64,000 bases of DNA from PALSA-1296 sp038210275 (GTDB taxonomy: Bacteria > Bacteroidota > Ignavibacteria > Palsa-1295), in the NCBI GenBank assembly GCA_038210275.1, contig JBBQWV010000002.1:124001-188000 (forward strand). Reading direction: 5' to 3'. Numbering within the stretch: position 1 is the first letter of the stretch; the number at the start of each line of letters is the position of its first letter. Both the position numbers and the translations under genes were made by a program. Positions 17,864 through 25,888 of the stretch are shown here, in pieces. The notes under the pieces are model-generated. The model was not told where the DNA came from and ran no database searches. It worked only from the letters and a program-made list of their open reading frames with translations.

Positions 17864-18906
17864 TCTACAATTACCTTCTTCGTCACCACTCCCTCTGCCG
17901 TTTCCATTCGAACATAATACATACCCGGCGGAAGCTTAAAAGAGAAATCGCGATGCAGATCATTCATCATACCATCGAAGACCGTCATCACATCTTTGCC
18001 GAGTTCGTTGAAGACGTTGAGGTGGAGATATCCCGTGTATTGAGACGAATATGAGACATAGAGCAATCCAATTGCAGGATTAGGGTGAATATAAAGCACT
18101 GCTGGCAGTTGCAAAGTCTTAATGACGTTACTCTTAAGTTTAGGATTAAAAACAAAACTTATTGGAATGGTAATCATAGAATCAATGCTATGATTTTTTA
18201 TGTGGGTATGGAGCACCCCAAGAAACCTCATAGTATCTAGGAATACTGATGCTGATGTAACAAAGTGGAATCTCAACGTTTTAAAAGATAAGGGATTCAC
18301 TATTGTATTTTGAAGAATAATTGAATCTGTACTAGCAATCACGGATAATTTGGATTCTGTACCTACATCTAAAGAAAATTTATCGCAAAATAGAGGATCA
18401 TTAATATTGTTAAAAACTTGTACCTCAATAATTGGTGAAGGACTCGCAGGAAGGTAATTCAATCCATTCGAATCTGGACGAAAAAATAATCCGTTATTTT
18501 TGTGCACCCTCAACTTAACTGTGCTATCGAAATAACTTTCTACATCGAAATTTCTGACTTCATTCATAGAAAGTTTACAATCACTACAGCTAGGGCTGTA
18601 AACATGTGTCCAAGTAAATGTAAAGGTGTCTACATATTTTCCTACAACCGTTGGATTTACATTAAATGGCGAAAATAGATTCCAACCAAATGGCGCCTGA
18701 GGGAATAAAGGATAATGGTTTGTTCTATACACTTCTATAAATTGGTAGCTACAGGTATCCAAACCTCTAGAACAAGACTGATAAACAATCTTAATATATT
18801 GAGGGGTATACAGGATCGAATCTGAACCTACTGGTACGCGAATGACTTGAGAAGTGCTCATCCTTACCATACTAAGAACCATCAAAACACAAACCAGAAC
18901 TTTCAT
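17860..18906 (-). CDS. Secreted protein with T9SS sorting domain, function unknown
   Basis: 348 residues. A signal peptide (VLVCVLMVLSMVRM, near TSQV) leads into a beta-rich mature part of unknown fold containing CSDC (Cys pair near residue 110), then a T9SS C-terminal sorting domain (about 270-348: IHPNPAIGLLYVSY to VTKKVIVE). It should be exported across the outer membrane and anchored to the surface. A TATCTTTG promoter element lies 27 bp upstream of the start. The codon use looks slightly different from valS next door, which I did not quantify. Confidence 0.8.
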   Translation of the reverse strand: MKVLVCVLMVLSMVRMSTSQVIRVPVGSDSILYTPQYIKIVYQSCSRGLDTCSYQFIEVYRTNHYPLFPQAPFGWNLFSPFNVNPTVVGKYVDTFTFTWTHVYSPSCSDCKLSMNEVRNFDVESYFDSTVKLRVHKNNGLFFRPDSNGLNYLPASPSPIIEVQVFNNINDPLFCDKFSLDVGTESKLSVIASTDSIILQNTIVNPLSFKTLRFHFVTSASVFLDTMRFLGVLHTHIKNHSIDSMITIPISFVFNPKLKSNVIKTLQLPAVLYIHPNPAIGLLYVSYSSQYTGYLHLNVFNELGKDVMTVFDGMMNDLHRDFSFKLPPGMYYVRMETAEGVVTKKVIVE

Positions 18907-18932
18907 AGTATTTTTAGCAAATGTTTACCATA

Positions 18933-18940
18933 CAAAGATA
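18933..18940 (-). promoter_or_regulatory. TATCTTTG (TAnnTTTG) -7 element of the gene at 17860-18906
   Basis: The plus strand reads CAAAGATA, i.e. TATCTTTG on the minus strand, 27 bp upstream of the ATG. It fits the Bacteroidota primary sigma -7 consensus TAnnTTTG; a clear -33 TTTG was not seen. Confidence 0.5.
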
Positions 18941-19027
18941 CGTCAGAAATCCAAAAATTGTACCAATCAGACAAGGTCAAATACTATTGCCCTATTTCTC
19001 ATTTAGAATTTCATCTGTGGATACAGC

Positions 19028-21985
19028 TTACCCCACCTGTATCTTCAATTTCTCCATCTGCACCCTAAAGCTCTCGAGTTTTTCCTTTTCTTTGATAATG
19101 ATATGCTCCGGAGCACGGCTGACGAAGTTGTCATCGCTGAGTTTTGCGTTTAGACTTTCGTATTGCTTTACAATGCGCTCAAGCTCTTTGCGGAGACGGT
19201 CTTTTTCTTTCTTGGTATCTTCTTCGCTTTGCGCTTCCTGTTTAATAAAGATCTGGCCTCTTCCGGCAAGTAATTCAGCAGCATACTCTTTTGAGGACAG
19301 CTCTCTCATTGTGTCATTGCGAGGAATCTGCGCAGCAGACGACGCGGCAATCTCAAAATTCTCGGTACTATTAGACATTTTAGATTGCTTCGCTGCGCTC
19401 GCAATGACGTCCCCAAATGTGTCTTGTTCGATTATGAGTGATGAAGCTTTACATATCTTTTCAATGATATTTCGCGAAGCTTCTGTGAGAATTAAATCTT
19501 CTTGAGTCTTCAAACGAATAATAAACTCTGCCGACTTGCTCGGAACAAGTTTTGCATTCGCACGCAAGAGTCTTGCGGCTTCAATAATTTTTTGTATAAA
19601 AGCGAATTCCTCTTCCGCTTCATCATCTATCTTTCCTTCATCGGCTGTGATGTAGTCATCTCTGCCAATAAGCATATTTTCCGGATTACCCGTTAAGCCA
19701 TGCCAAAGCTCTTCGGTGACAAATGGCATGATTGGATGGATCATTCGGAGAATGCCTTCGAGAATTTCCACAGCAAGCGGAGTTGATTCGGGCTGTAGCT
19801 TTACGATCTCCAAATACCAATCGCAATAATCTTTCCAGATGAAATCGTAAAGGTATTTTGTAACGTCATTAATGAGATAGGCGTCGAAAGCTTTCTTCAC
19901 ATCTCGCGCAGTTCTATTCGCACGAGAGAGAATCCATTTATCAGCGAGGGTAGACGGTGGTTTTGCAGAGAAGCCAGCCTTCTCCAGTGGGACGGACTTT
20001 AGTCCATCCGTCTCACGGACTGAAGTCCGTGCCACTGAATTGTTATATTCTGTATCTTCAGATTCAAACTTCGGCTCGGGATGAGTTGATTGATATTCAT
20101 CACGCTTCATTAATATAAAGCGTGTTGCATTATATAATTTATTTGCAAAATTCCTGCCTTGTTCACAGCTTTCTTCTCCGAAACGAACATCTTGTCCGAG
20201 CGGTGCCAGATAGAGCAATGTAAAACGAACAGCATCCGTACCATATTTACGAACGAGATCAATCGGATCGGGCGAGTTGCCGAGCGACTTACTCATTTTC
20301 CTTCCCTGCTGGTCACGCAAGATATTATGGAAATACACATCGGTGAAAGGAATCAGATCTTCTAACTTTTCACGTTTCGAACCATCGGGCATCTCCATAC
20401 CTTGCATGAATTCGATGCCGCCCATGATCATTCGCGCAACCCAGAAGAAAATAATATCGGGCGCAGTTGAAAGCAGATTGCCGGGATAAAATAATTGCAG
20501 ATCTTTTGTATTCTCTGGCCAACCGAATGTCGCAAAGGGCCAGAGCCACGATGAGAACCATGTATCAACGACATCGGGATCTTGACGGAGTTCGCCTTTG
20601 TATCCAGCGGCATCGGCTTTAGCTCTTGCTTCGGCATCATTACGTCCGACAAATATTTCTCCATCAACTCCATACCAAGCTGGAATGCGCTGCCCCCACC
20701 AAAGCTGGCGTGAGATACACCAATCACGAATCCCTGTCATCCAATGACGATAGGTATTGATCCAGCGTTCTGGATGAAAATGAATAAGTCCATCTTCAAC
20801 AACTTTTAGTGCAGGCTCGGCAAGCGGCTTCATCGAAACGAACCACTGATCAGATAGATATGGCTCGATCATCTCGCCGCCGCGTTCAGAATAGCCTACA
20901 GAATGAGTATATTCATCAATCTTCTCAATAAGCCCCATCTCTTCCAATTCCGCAACGATCTTCTTTCGTGCAACAAAGCGGTCCAGTCCTGCAAATTTTC
21001 CACCGAGTTCGTTGATATGGGCTTTTGTATCCATGACATTGATTTGTGGCAAATCATGTCGCTTTCCGATCTCGAAATCGTTTGGGTCATGGGCAGGAGT
21101 AATCTTCACACATCCTGTTCCAAATTCTTTATCGACGTAGTCATCGGCAATGATCGGGATTTCCCTATCCATAAATGGAAGCTGAAGTTTTCTGCCGATG
21201 AGTTTTATGTATCGTTCATCAGTAGGATTGACAGCAACGGCAACGTCGCCAAGCATTGTCTCAGGGCGCGTTGTTGCAATGACAATAAATTCTGGTTCGC
21301 CGGATTTCCTATCGATAAGCGGATAACGGAAATGATAAAGCTTGCCTTTCGTCTCTTTGTAATTTACTTCTTCGTCGCTAAGAGCAGACTGTGCAACAGG
21401 GGACCAATTAATGATACGCTTGCCTTTATAGATCAGCCCTTTTTCATAAAGTCTGACAAATGCTTCAACGACAGCTTTCTCATAGCTCGCATCCATCGTG
21501 AAAGTGAAACGGCGCCAATCTGGTGAGCAGCCGAGAGCACGAAGTTGCTTCTCTATAAAATCAGAATGCTCATGCTTCCACTTCCAAACTTCGTCAATAA
21601 ATTTTTCACGACCCAAATCGTGACGAGTCTTTCCCTCTTCTTTTAATTTCTTCTCAACTTTCGTCTGCGTTGCAATTCCCGCATGATCGGTGCCCGGCAT
21701 CCACAGGGCTTCATGCCCAAGCATCCGGTGATAGCGGATATAGGTATCCTGAATGGCATTATTGAGCGCATGACCCATGTGCAGAATGCCCGTCACATTC
21801 GGCGGCGGCATACAGACTACGAATGGCGGCTTGTCATTGGCGCGGCGTCCGGTGGGGTCCTGCGGTACTTCATCGGGGCGATTGGCTTCAAAAAGCTTCT
21901 CCGCTTCCCAACGCTCGTACCACTGCTGTTCAACATCCTGCGGCGCATACGCCTTCGGTAATTCCCTTTTCTCTATTTCTGACAT
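19028..21985 (-). CDS. valS: Valine--tRNA ligase with two in-frame repeat insertions
   Basis: 985 residues from ATG at 21985 (a TTG three bases upstream is the alternative). Class I signatures are intact: HMGH in PNVTGILHMGHALN (HIGH site) and KMSKS in GRKMSKSLGNSPDP. The editing domain, the anticodon-binding helices (ADKWILSRANR onward) and a C-terminal coiled coil (KKEKDRLRKELERI) follow. The chain is somewhat long for the family. Residues about 650-667 (VARTSVRETDGLKSVPLE) and about 859-892 (VIASAAKQSK ... QIPRNDTM) are encoded by two palindromic repeats and fall in linkers, before the anticodon domain and before the coiled coil. The enzyme charges tRNA-Val with valine in the cytoplasm and should remain active. 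Confidence 0.97.
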   Translation of the reverse strand: MSEIEKRELPKAYAPQDVEQQWYERWEAEKLFEANRPDEVPQDPTGRRANDKPPFVVCMPPPNVTGILHMGHALNNAIQDTYIRYHRMLGHEALWMPGTDHAGIATQTKVEKKLKEEGKTRHDLGREKFIDEVWKWKHEHSDFIEKQLRALGCSPDWRRFTFTMDASYEKAVVEAFVRLYEKGLIYKGKRIINWSPVAQSALSDEEVNYKETKGKLYHFRYPLIDRKSGEPEFIVIATTRPETMLGDVAVAVNPTDERYIKLIGRKLQLPFMDREIPIIADDYVDKEFGTGCVKITPAHDPNDFEIGKRHDLPQINVMDTKAHINELGGKFAGLDRFVARKKIVAELEEMGLIEKIDEYTHSVGYSERGGEMIEPYLSDQWFVSMKPLAEPALKVVEDGLIHFHPERWINTYRHWMTGIRDWCISRQLWWGQRIPAWYGVDGEIFVGRNDAEARAKADAAGYKGELRQDPDVVDTWFSSWLWPFATFGWPENTKDLQLFYPGNLLSTAPDIIFFWVARMIMGGIEFMQGMEMPDGSKREKLEDLIPFTDVYFHNILRDQQGRKMSKSLGNSPDPIDLVRKYGTDAVRFTLLYLAPLGQDVRFGEESCEQGRNFANKLYNATRFILMKRDEYQSTHPEPKFESEDTEYNNSVARTSVRETDGLKSVPLEKAGFSAKPPSTLADKWILSRANRTARDVKKAFDAYLINDVTKYLYDFIWKDYCDWYLEIVKLQPESTPLAVEILEGILRMIHPIMPFVTEELWHGLTGNPENMLIGRDDYITADEGKIDDEAEEEFAFIQKIIEAARLLRANAKLVPSKSAEFIIRLKTQEDLILTEASRNIIEKICKASSLIIEQDTFGDVIASAAKQSKMSNSTENFEIAASSAAQIPRNDTMRELSSKEYAAELLAGRGQIFIKQEAQSEEDTKKEKDRLRKELERIVKQYESLNAKLSDDNFVSRAPEHIIIKEKEKLESFRVQMEKLKIQVG
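19312..19409. repeat. TGTCATTGCGAG-family element inside valS
   Basis: Starts TGTCATTGCGAGGAATC and ends GCGCTCGCAATGAC, with internal GGCAATCTCAAAA and TTTTAGATTGCTTCG halves, so it is a full copy of the element at 11989-12103. It is 98 bp and lies in the valS frame without a stop or shift. Confidence 0.9.
19986..20036. repeat. GGACT-AGTCC-family double hairpin inside valS
   Basis: AGTGGGACGGACTTTAGTCC and GGACTGAAGTCCGTGCCACT form two small hairpins with outer AGTGG/CCACT arms, as in the copy at 35107-35154. The length is 51 bp, a multiple of three, and the valS frame stays open. Confidence 0.9.
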
Positions 21986-22041
21986 CAAATAATAATTTTA
22001 TAGTCAGAATATAACGTTTATTGGGACGGGAGGTTCAAATT

Positions 22042-22671
22042 TTACTTTATGTGATCAATTGTCCTTACTATCCAGAAACTTAATGCCAGCATCCATAACG
22101 TTACTGCGGCAAACCTGTATTTTTTATTTATTGGCTCTTTATTCCATAAAAATGCTCCTCCTACAAAAGTCCAAAGCATGGCTACCTCGACGAGAAAAAT
22201 ATTGATCCCTCGCTCTGAAAAAAGTAGAGTCGGCGAAAGCGGCACGAGCGGTAATGGCGAAGAGAACCAAAAATATTTTGTCATATCGAATGGCGCAAGG
22301 TAAGATACGCCATATTTCCAATCGGTGCTGAAGCCATCGAAAAATGGATGAGAGAAAGTAATAGCAGCAAAAAGAATTGCAAGTTTTAGATATTCATTCG
22401 GAGCTATCCATTTCTTACGCTTAAAAAAAAGGGCAGCTAAAGCTCCGATCATGATTGCAAAGAAAATAGAATGGAAAACTCCGCGATGATCAAAGACTGT
22501 TCCGCGCCCAATAATGCTCATAACGATCGTATCGCTATCGGGAAGTCCGGCAAGTAAAAGCGAAGTAATAACGATCTTCTTTTTATTCTCGAATTGAAAA
22601 AAACTTGCAATTCCCGCTCCGACAAGACTGTGACTGATAACAGTTGACATAGTAGTATAAATGGTCTTCAT
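22042..22671 (-). CDS. YdjM/DUF457-family membrane protein (metal-dependent hydrolase-like)
   Basis: 209 residues with about five membrane helices. The family pattern is clear: an early VISHSLVGAGI, then LAGLPDSDTI, FDHRGVFHSIFF and FSHPFFDGFST, which place the conserved His and Asp residues of this group. Members are called LexA-induced or membrane-bound metal-dependent hydrolases, but the reaction is not proven. It stands alone on the minus strand, upstream of a divergent TSUP transporter. Confidence 0.85.
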   Translation of the reverse strand: MKTIYTTMSTVISHSLVGAGIASFFQFENKKKIVITSLLLAGLPDSDTIVMSIIGRGTVFDHRGVFHSIFFAIMIGALAALFFKRKKWIAPNEYLKLAILFAAITFSHPFFDGFSTDWKYGVSYLAPFDMTKYFWFSSPLPLVPLSPTLLFSERGINIFLVEVAMLWTFVGGAFLWNKEPINKKYRFAAVTLWMLALSFWIVRTIDHIK

Positions 22672-22772
22672 TATATAACATCAGCAAGATCGTTACGTGC
22701 CAACATGAGATAATAAATAAGAAATAGGTTTATACATTTAAATGTTCTAAGTTTCTTCATTTTTACTCATTC

Positions 22773-23537
22773 ATGACAATTGAGTTAGTCTTGTTATGCG
22801 CTTCGGCATTTTTAGCCGGATTCGTTGATGCTATTGTTGGTGGCGGCGGGTTGATACAAATTCCTGTTGGGCTGATCTTATTACCGCAATATCCGGTAGC
22901 AACCGTTATAGGAACTACGAAAATACCATCCTTCTGCGGAACAAGTTTTGCGGCTGCTCAATATTCTCGACACGTCGAGTTGAACTATAAGCATCTTGTA
23001 CTAATGATGTGTATTGCATTTTGCTCAGCATTTGCAGGATCAAGACTTTTGACGCTTGTCAGCAATGACTTCATCAAACCTTTTCTTCTGATCGTTCTAA
23101 CAGGTGTTGCTCTCTATACCTATCGCAATAAGAATTTCGGGGTTCATCAGGCAAAAGAACATAGTATTGGAGAGCAAAGGCTTTATGCAGCGATTATTGC
23201 TTTAGTTATTGGTTTCTATGATGGATTTATTGGTCCCGGTGCGGGAAGTTTTTTGGTCTGGGCATTTATTGGAGTGCTTGGATTTGATTTCCTTAGGGCA
23301 AGCGCCGATGCCAAATTCGTTAATCTTTCAACAAATCTGGGATCAATCCTGCTTTTTTCACTAAGCGGCAATATTATTTTCAAGATTGCATTACCGATGG
23401 CTGCGTGTAATGCACTTGGCGGATTTTTGGGTGCGAAGCTTGCGATATTGCGAGGAAATAAATTTATCCGTATTTTTTTCCTCTGCGTCGTAGTGGCGAC
23501 AATTTTAAGATTAGCCTACGGCTATCTCTTTATTTAG
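22773..23537 (+). CDS. TauE/SafE (TSUP) family membrane transporter
   Basis: 254 residues with about eight predicted helices in two halves, each beginning with the family's glycine-rich motif (GFVDAIVGGGGLIQIP at residue 16 and FYDGFIGPGAGSFL near 150). TSUP proteins export or import small anions such as sulfite, sulfoacetate or thiosulfate-like compounds across the inner membrane; the substrate here is not deducible. Start MTIELVLLCAS gives the first helix. There is no obvious partner gene beside it. Confidence 0.9.
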   Translation: MTIELVLLCASAFLAGFVDAIVGGGGLIQIPVGLILLPQYPVATVIGTTKIPSFCGTSFAAAQYSRHVELNYKHLVLMMCIAFCSAFAGSRLLTLVSNDFIKPFLLIVLTGVALYTYRNKNFGVHQAKEHSIGEQRLYAAIIALVIGFYDGFIGPGAGSFLVWAFIGVLGFDFLRASADAKFVNLSTNLGSILLFSLSGNIIFKIALPMAACNALGGFLGAKLAILRGNKFIRIFFLCVVVATILRLAYGYLFI

Positions 23538-23587
23538 ATGAATTAGAATGAAGACTGATTTGGAATTTCTAAGAATGGGATGAGAAC

Positions 23588-23986
23588 TTATCCCTCAGCC
23601 ATCGCTTTCCGACGCTGCGCGCCGGTAATTGCCGGAGTAAAAGCGGGATGCTTTACTTCTGCAATAACTTCAAATACATCGTTATATGGAGTTGCGAATT
23701 TATCGCATGCCTCTTGGAGTGATGTAGCTTCGATCACCACATTAATTCCGCTTTCGCCATGATATGGCTGGCGAATTTCCTTGAATCGTTTCGGATCGTC
23801 GAGCGCGTAAGGAGGCTGGAGAGCCGATGAAATAAAAGTATATTTCTTTACACTGTTCTTCTTTTTCGAAGCAAGATCTGCAGGATCACAGCTAATGCCT
23901 AAAAAAACATAGCTAAAATTTTTGTTAAGATAAGAGGTCTTAACAATTGCCTCTGCCGGGGATTCCATCACTACTTGGTATTTCAT
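23588..23986 (-). CDS. Small cytoplasmic protein of unknown function
   Basis: 132 residues from ATG at 23986 (MKYQVVMESPAEAIVK); an in-frame TTG at 24040 would add 18 residues that do not look like a signal peptide, so the ATG is preferred. The chain is soluble and basic, with VFLGISCDPADLASKK and a C-terminal GAQRRKAMAEG. No family was recognised. It lies between a TSUP transporter on the opposite strand and a glycosyltransferase 110 bp upstream on its own strand. Confidence 0.6.
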   Translation of the reverse strand: MKYQVVMESPAEAIVKTSYLNKNFSYVFLGISCDPADLASKKKNSVKKYTFISSALQPPYALDDPKRFKEIRQPYHGESGINVVIEATSLQEACDKFATPYNDVFEVIAEVKHPAFTPAITGAQRRKAMAEG

Positions 23987-24095
23987 CGTGATAATACAAC
24001 ACATATTTTCAAGAAAAAGATACAGCAAAGGATACAGCAATTATAGCCTTTGCCAATACCCCCTAAAAATCAATCTATTCACCTTCAATTAGTCG

Positions 24096-25679
24096 CTATT
24101 CGGGGTCAAGTTTCCAGAGCGCGAGATCAGGCATAATAGGATTTCTTATTGCCTTTCTGAAATCAACGACAAGATTTTTATTCAAAAGCCTGAATGAACC
24201 TGCGAACGTACGGTAAAGTGGCGAATAAATATCAACCTGCTGGCTTCCGTCAGAATTAAGTTTATTCACATAGGCAATCGATTCATCCGGATGTTCAGTC
24301 GTTTGACCGAGCCAGTATTGCACATTCTTCTCTTTGAGATATGCACCTATCCCCTCTTTTTGCAACCGATCGTTATAGTCATAATCACTAATCAGTCCAT
24401 CCGAAGGAAGGATATTCATATCAGAATAATAGGCGATCATGCCGGGCCAATCATAAATAAAAATATTCGTATGCGATGGTAGATTGCGTTTCAACCAAAA
24501 GGCGATTTCTATCTGCCACTTGCGATCCGTTTTGCCATGGAGATTAAACGGATTGAGGTTTTGTGAGTCACCATTCAAATATTTTCCCCAAGAACGGAAT
24601 CCTGCACAAACCATTAGCAATGTAAATAAAGAGATAGCAAGGACTGATTTGAACTGCTTACGGTTTGGTATTATCCACGTCATGAGCAACTCAAAAAGTT
24701 GAGCGAGAAGCATTGAAAGCAATAAAATTCCTGCAACATAATACCATGCCCATCTTGTATTACCATCAGTGAAGAGGAAAAGATAAAGACAGAGGAGCAG
24801 AACTCCACATGAAAGAGTGCAATAAATAAATTTTCTTCCTATGTTTTCTTTTGAGAAAACGCCGAAGATCAAACCGACAAGGGCTGCCAGTATTGCAATC
24901 TCACCCACGCCCATAACTGCATGAATGTTAGCCGCTACATGGGGGAATGTACTCTTAATCGCACCGCTTATGGGGACGAGGTGTCCGAATGAAAAACAAT
25001 TGTACAAGATATACGGAATTGCAAGCAAGGCAAATGGCAACGTCGCCTCAAGGAGGCATCGAATATATCGGCGATCTTTTCCTCGTGAGAGTTTCCACCA
25101 AGCAATAACAGCAAAAGCACCGATAACAAATACTGAATCGAGACGTGCTAAGAAAAGCAATCCGCTCAGAATTCCAATGCTAAACCAACTCTTCGAGGAG
25201 TAACTTGGTGACAGTATCTCTTTCGAAAAATAATACGTGAGCATTAATAACACAAGTCCATTTATATGCGCTTCGGAACCATAAAGACCGGTACAAAGGA
25301 AATATAATGTCAAAACAGGAATACAGAGATACCAATACCGAAGTTTTAAGAATTCATTCAGCCGATAAAGGTAATAAATAATTCCTATAAAAAATAATTG
25401 CTGAGTAATGCAAACCAAAAGAAGTGCAATATCTTTATTCCCTGCAGAAAGAAAAAATATCCCTGTGCAGCAGTATTGCCAAAGCGGATGAAACCCGTTC
25501 GTCAGAGTAATTTGGTTGAACGTACTGCCGTAACCACTTACGATATTTCTCGCAACCTGTAAATAAAAGAAGGCATCATCAGAGGGATAATGTTCCGGAC
25601 GCAGCAAAACCGAAATAATGCAGGCGATGACTCCGGCTATTCCAAGAATTGCAATCAAAAATTTTTCAGATCTTGGCAT
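24096..25679 (-). CDS. GT-C-fold membrane glycosyltransferase-like protein
   Basis: 527 residues with about eleven membrane helices and a C-terminal soluble part. The first extracytoplasmic loop carries two aspartates (YPSDDAFFYL, Asp34-Asp35) and the TNGFHPLW segment, a pattern typical of GT-C glycosyltransferases that use lipid-linked sugars. The acceptor is unknown; protein or glycolipid decoration on the periplasmic side is likely. It is not in an evident operon. The YfhO-like gene at the window end belongs to the same broad fold group. Confidence 0.75.
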   Translation of the reverse strand: MPRSEKFLIAILGIAGVIACIISVLLRPEHYPSDDAFFYLQVARNIVSGYGSTFNQITLTNGFHPLWQYCCTGIFFLSAGNKDIALLLVCITQQLFFIGIIYYLYRLNEFLKLRYWYLCIPVLTLYFLCTGLYGSEAHINGLVLLMLTYYFSKEILSPSYSSKSWFSIGILSGLLFLARLDSVFVIGAFAVIAWWKLSRGKDRRYIRCLLEATLPFALLAIPYILYNCFSFGHLVPISGAIKSTFPHVAANIHAVMGVGEIAILAALVGLIFGVFSKENIGRKFIYCTLSCGVLLLCLYLFLFTDGNTRWAWYYVAGILLLSMLLAQLFELLMTWIIPNRKQFKSVLAISLFTLLMVCAGFRSWGKYLNGDSQNLNPFNLHGKTDRKWQIEIAFWLKRNLPSHTNIFIYDWPGMIAYYSDMNILPSDGLISDYDYNDRLQKEGIGAYLKEKNVQYWLGQTTEHPDESIAYVNKLNSDGSQQVDIYSPLYRTFAGSFRLLNKNLVVDFRKAIRNPIMPDLALWKLDPE

Positions 25680-25888
25680 TCAAAAGAATTAAGATTATTG
25701 ATTTATATCTACCCTATCAGATTTATCCATTTGTATGTTGTTGTACTTCAACTGTCAAAAATACGGCTTTTCCCCCATGAGATTGACACTATTGAATCAT
25801 CCTGTTTATGAGATAGTGTAGTGCAGTAAGTTGCAATAATTATCAAAAGCTAAAGATAACGTATATTCCCGAGCAGACCTGACGTTTT

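Noticed and set aside
18921..19505. Plus-strand open frame opposite valS
   Set aside because: It lies on the reverse strand of a clearly conserved valS, has serine/phenylalanine-rich sequence typical of an antisense frame and no start signal.
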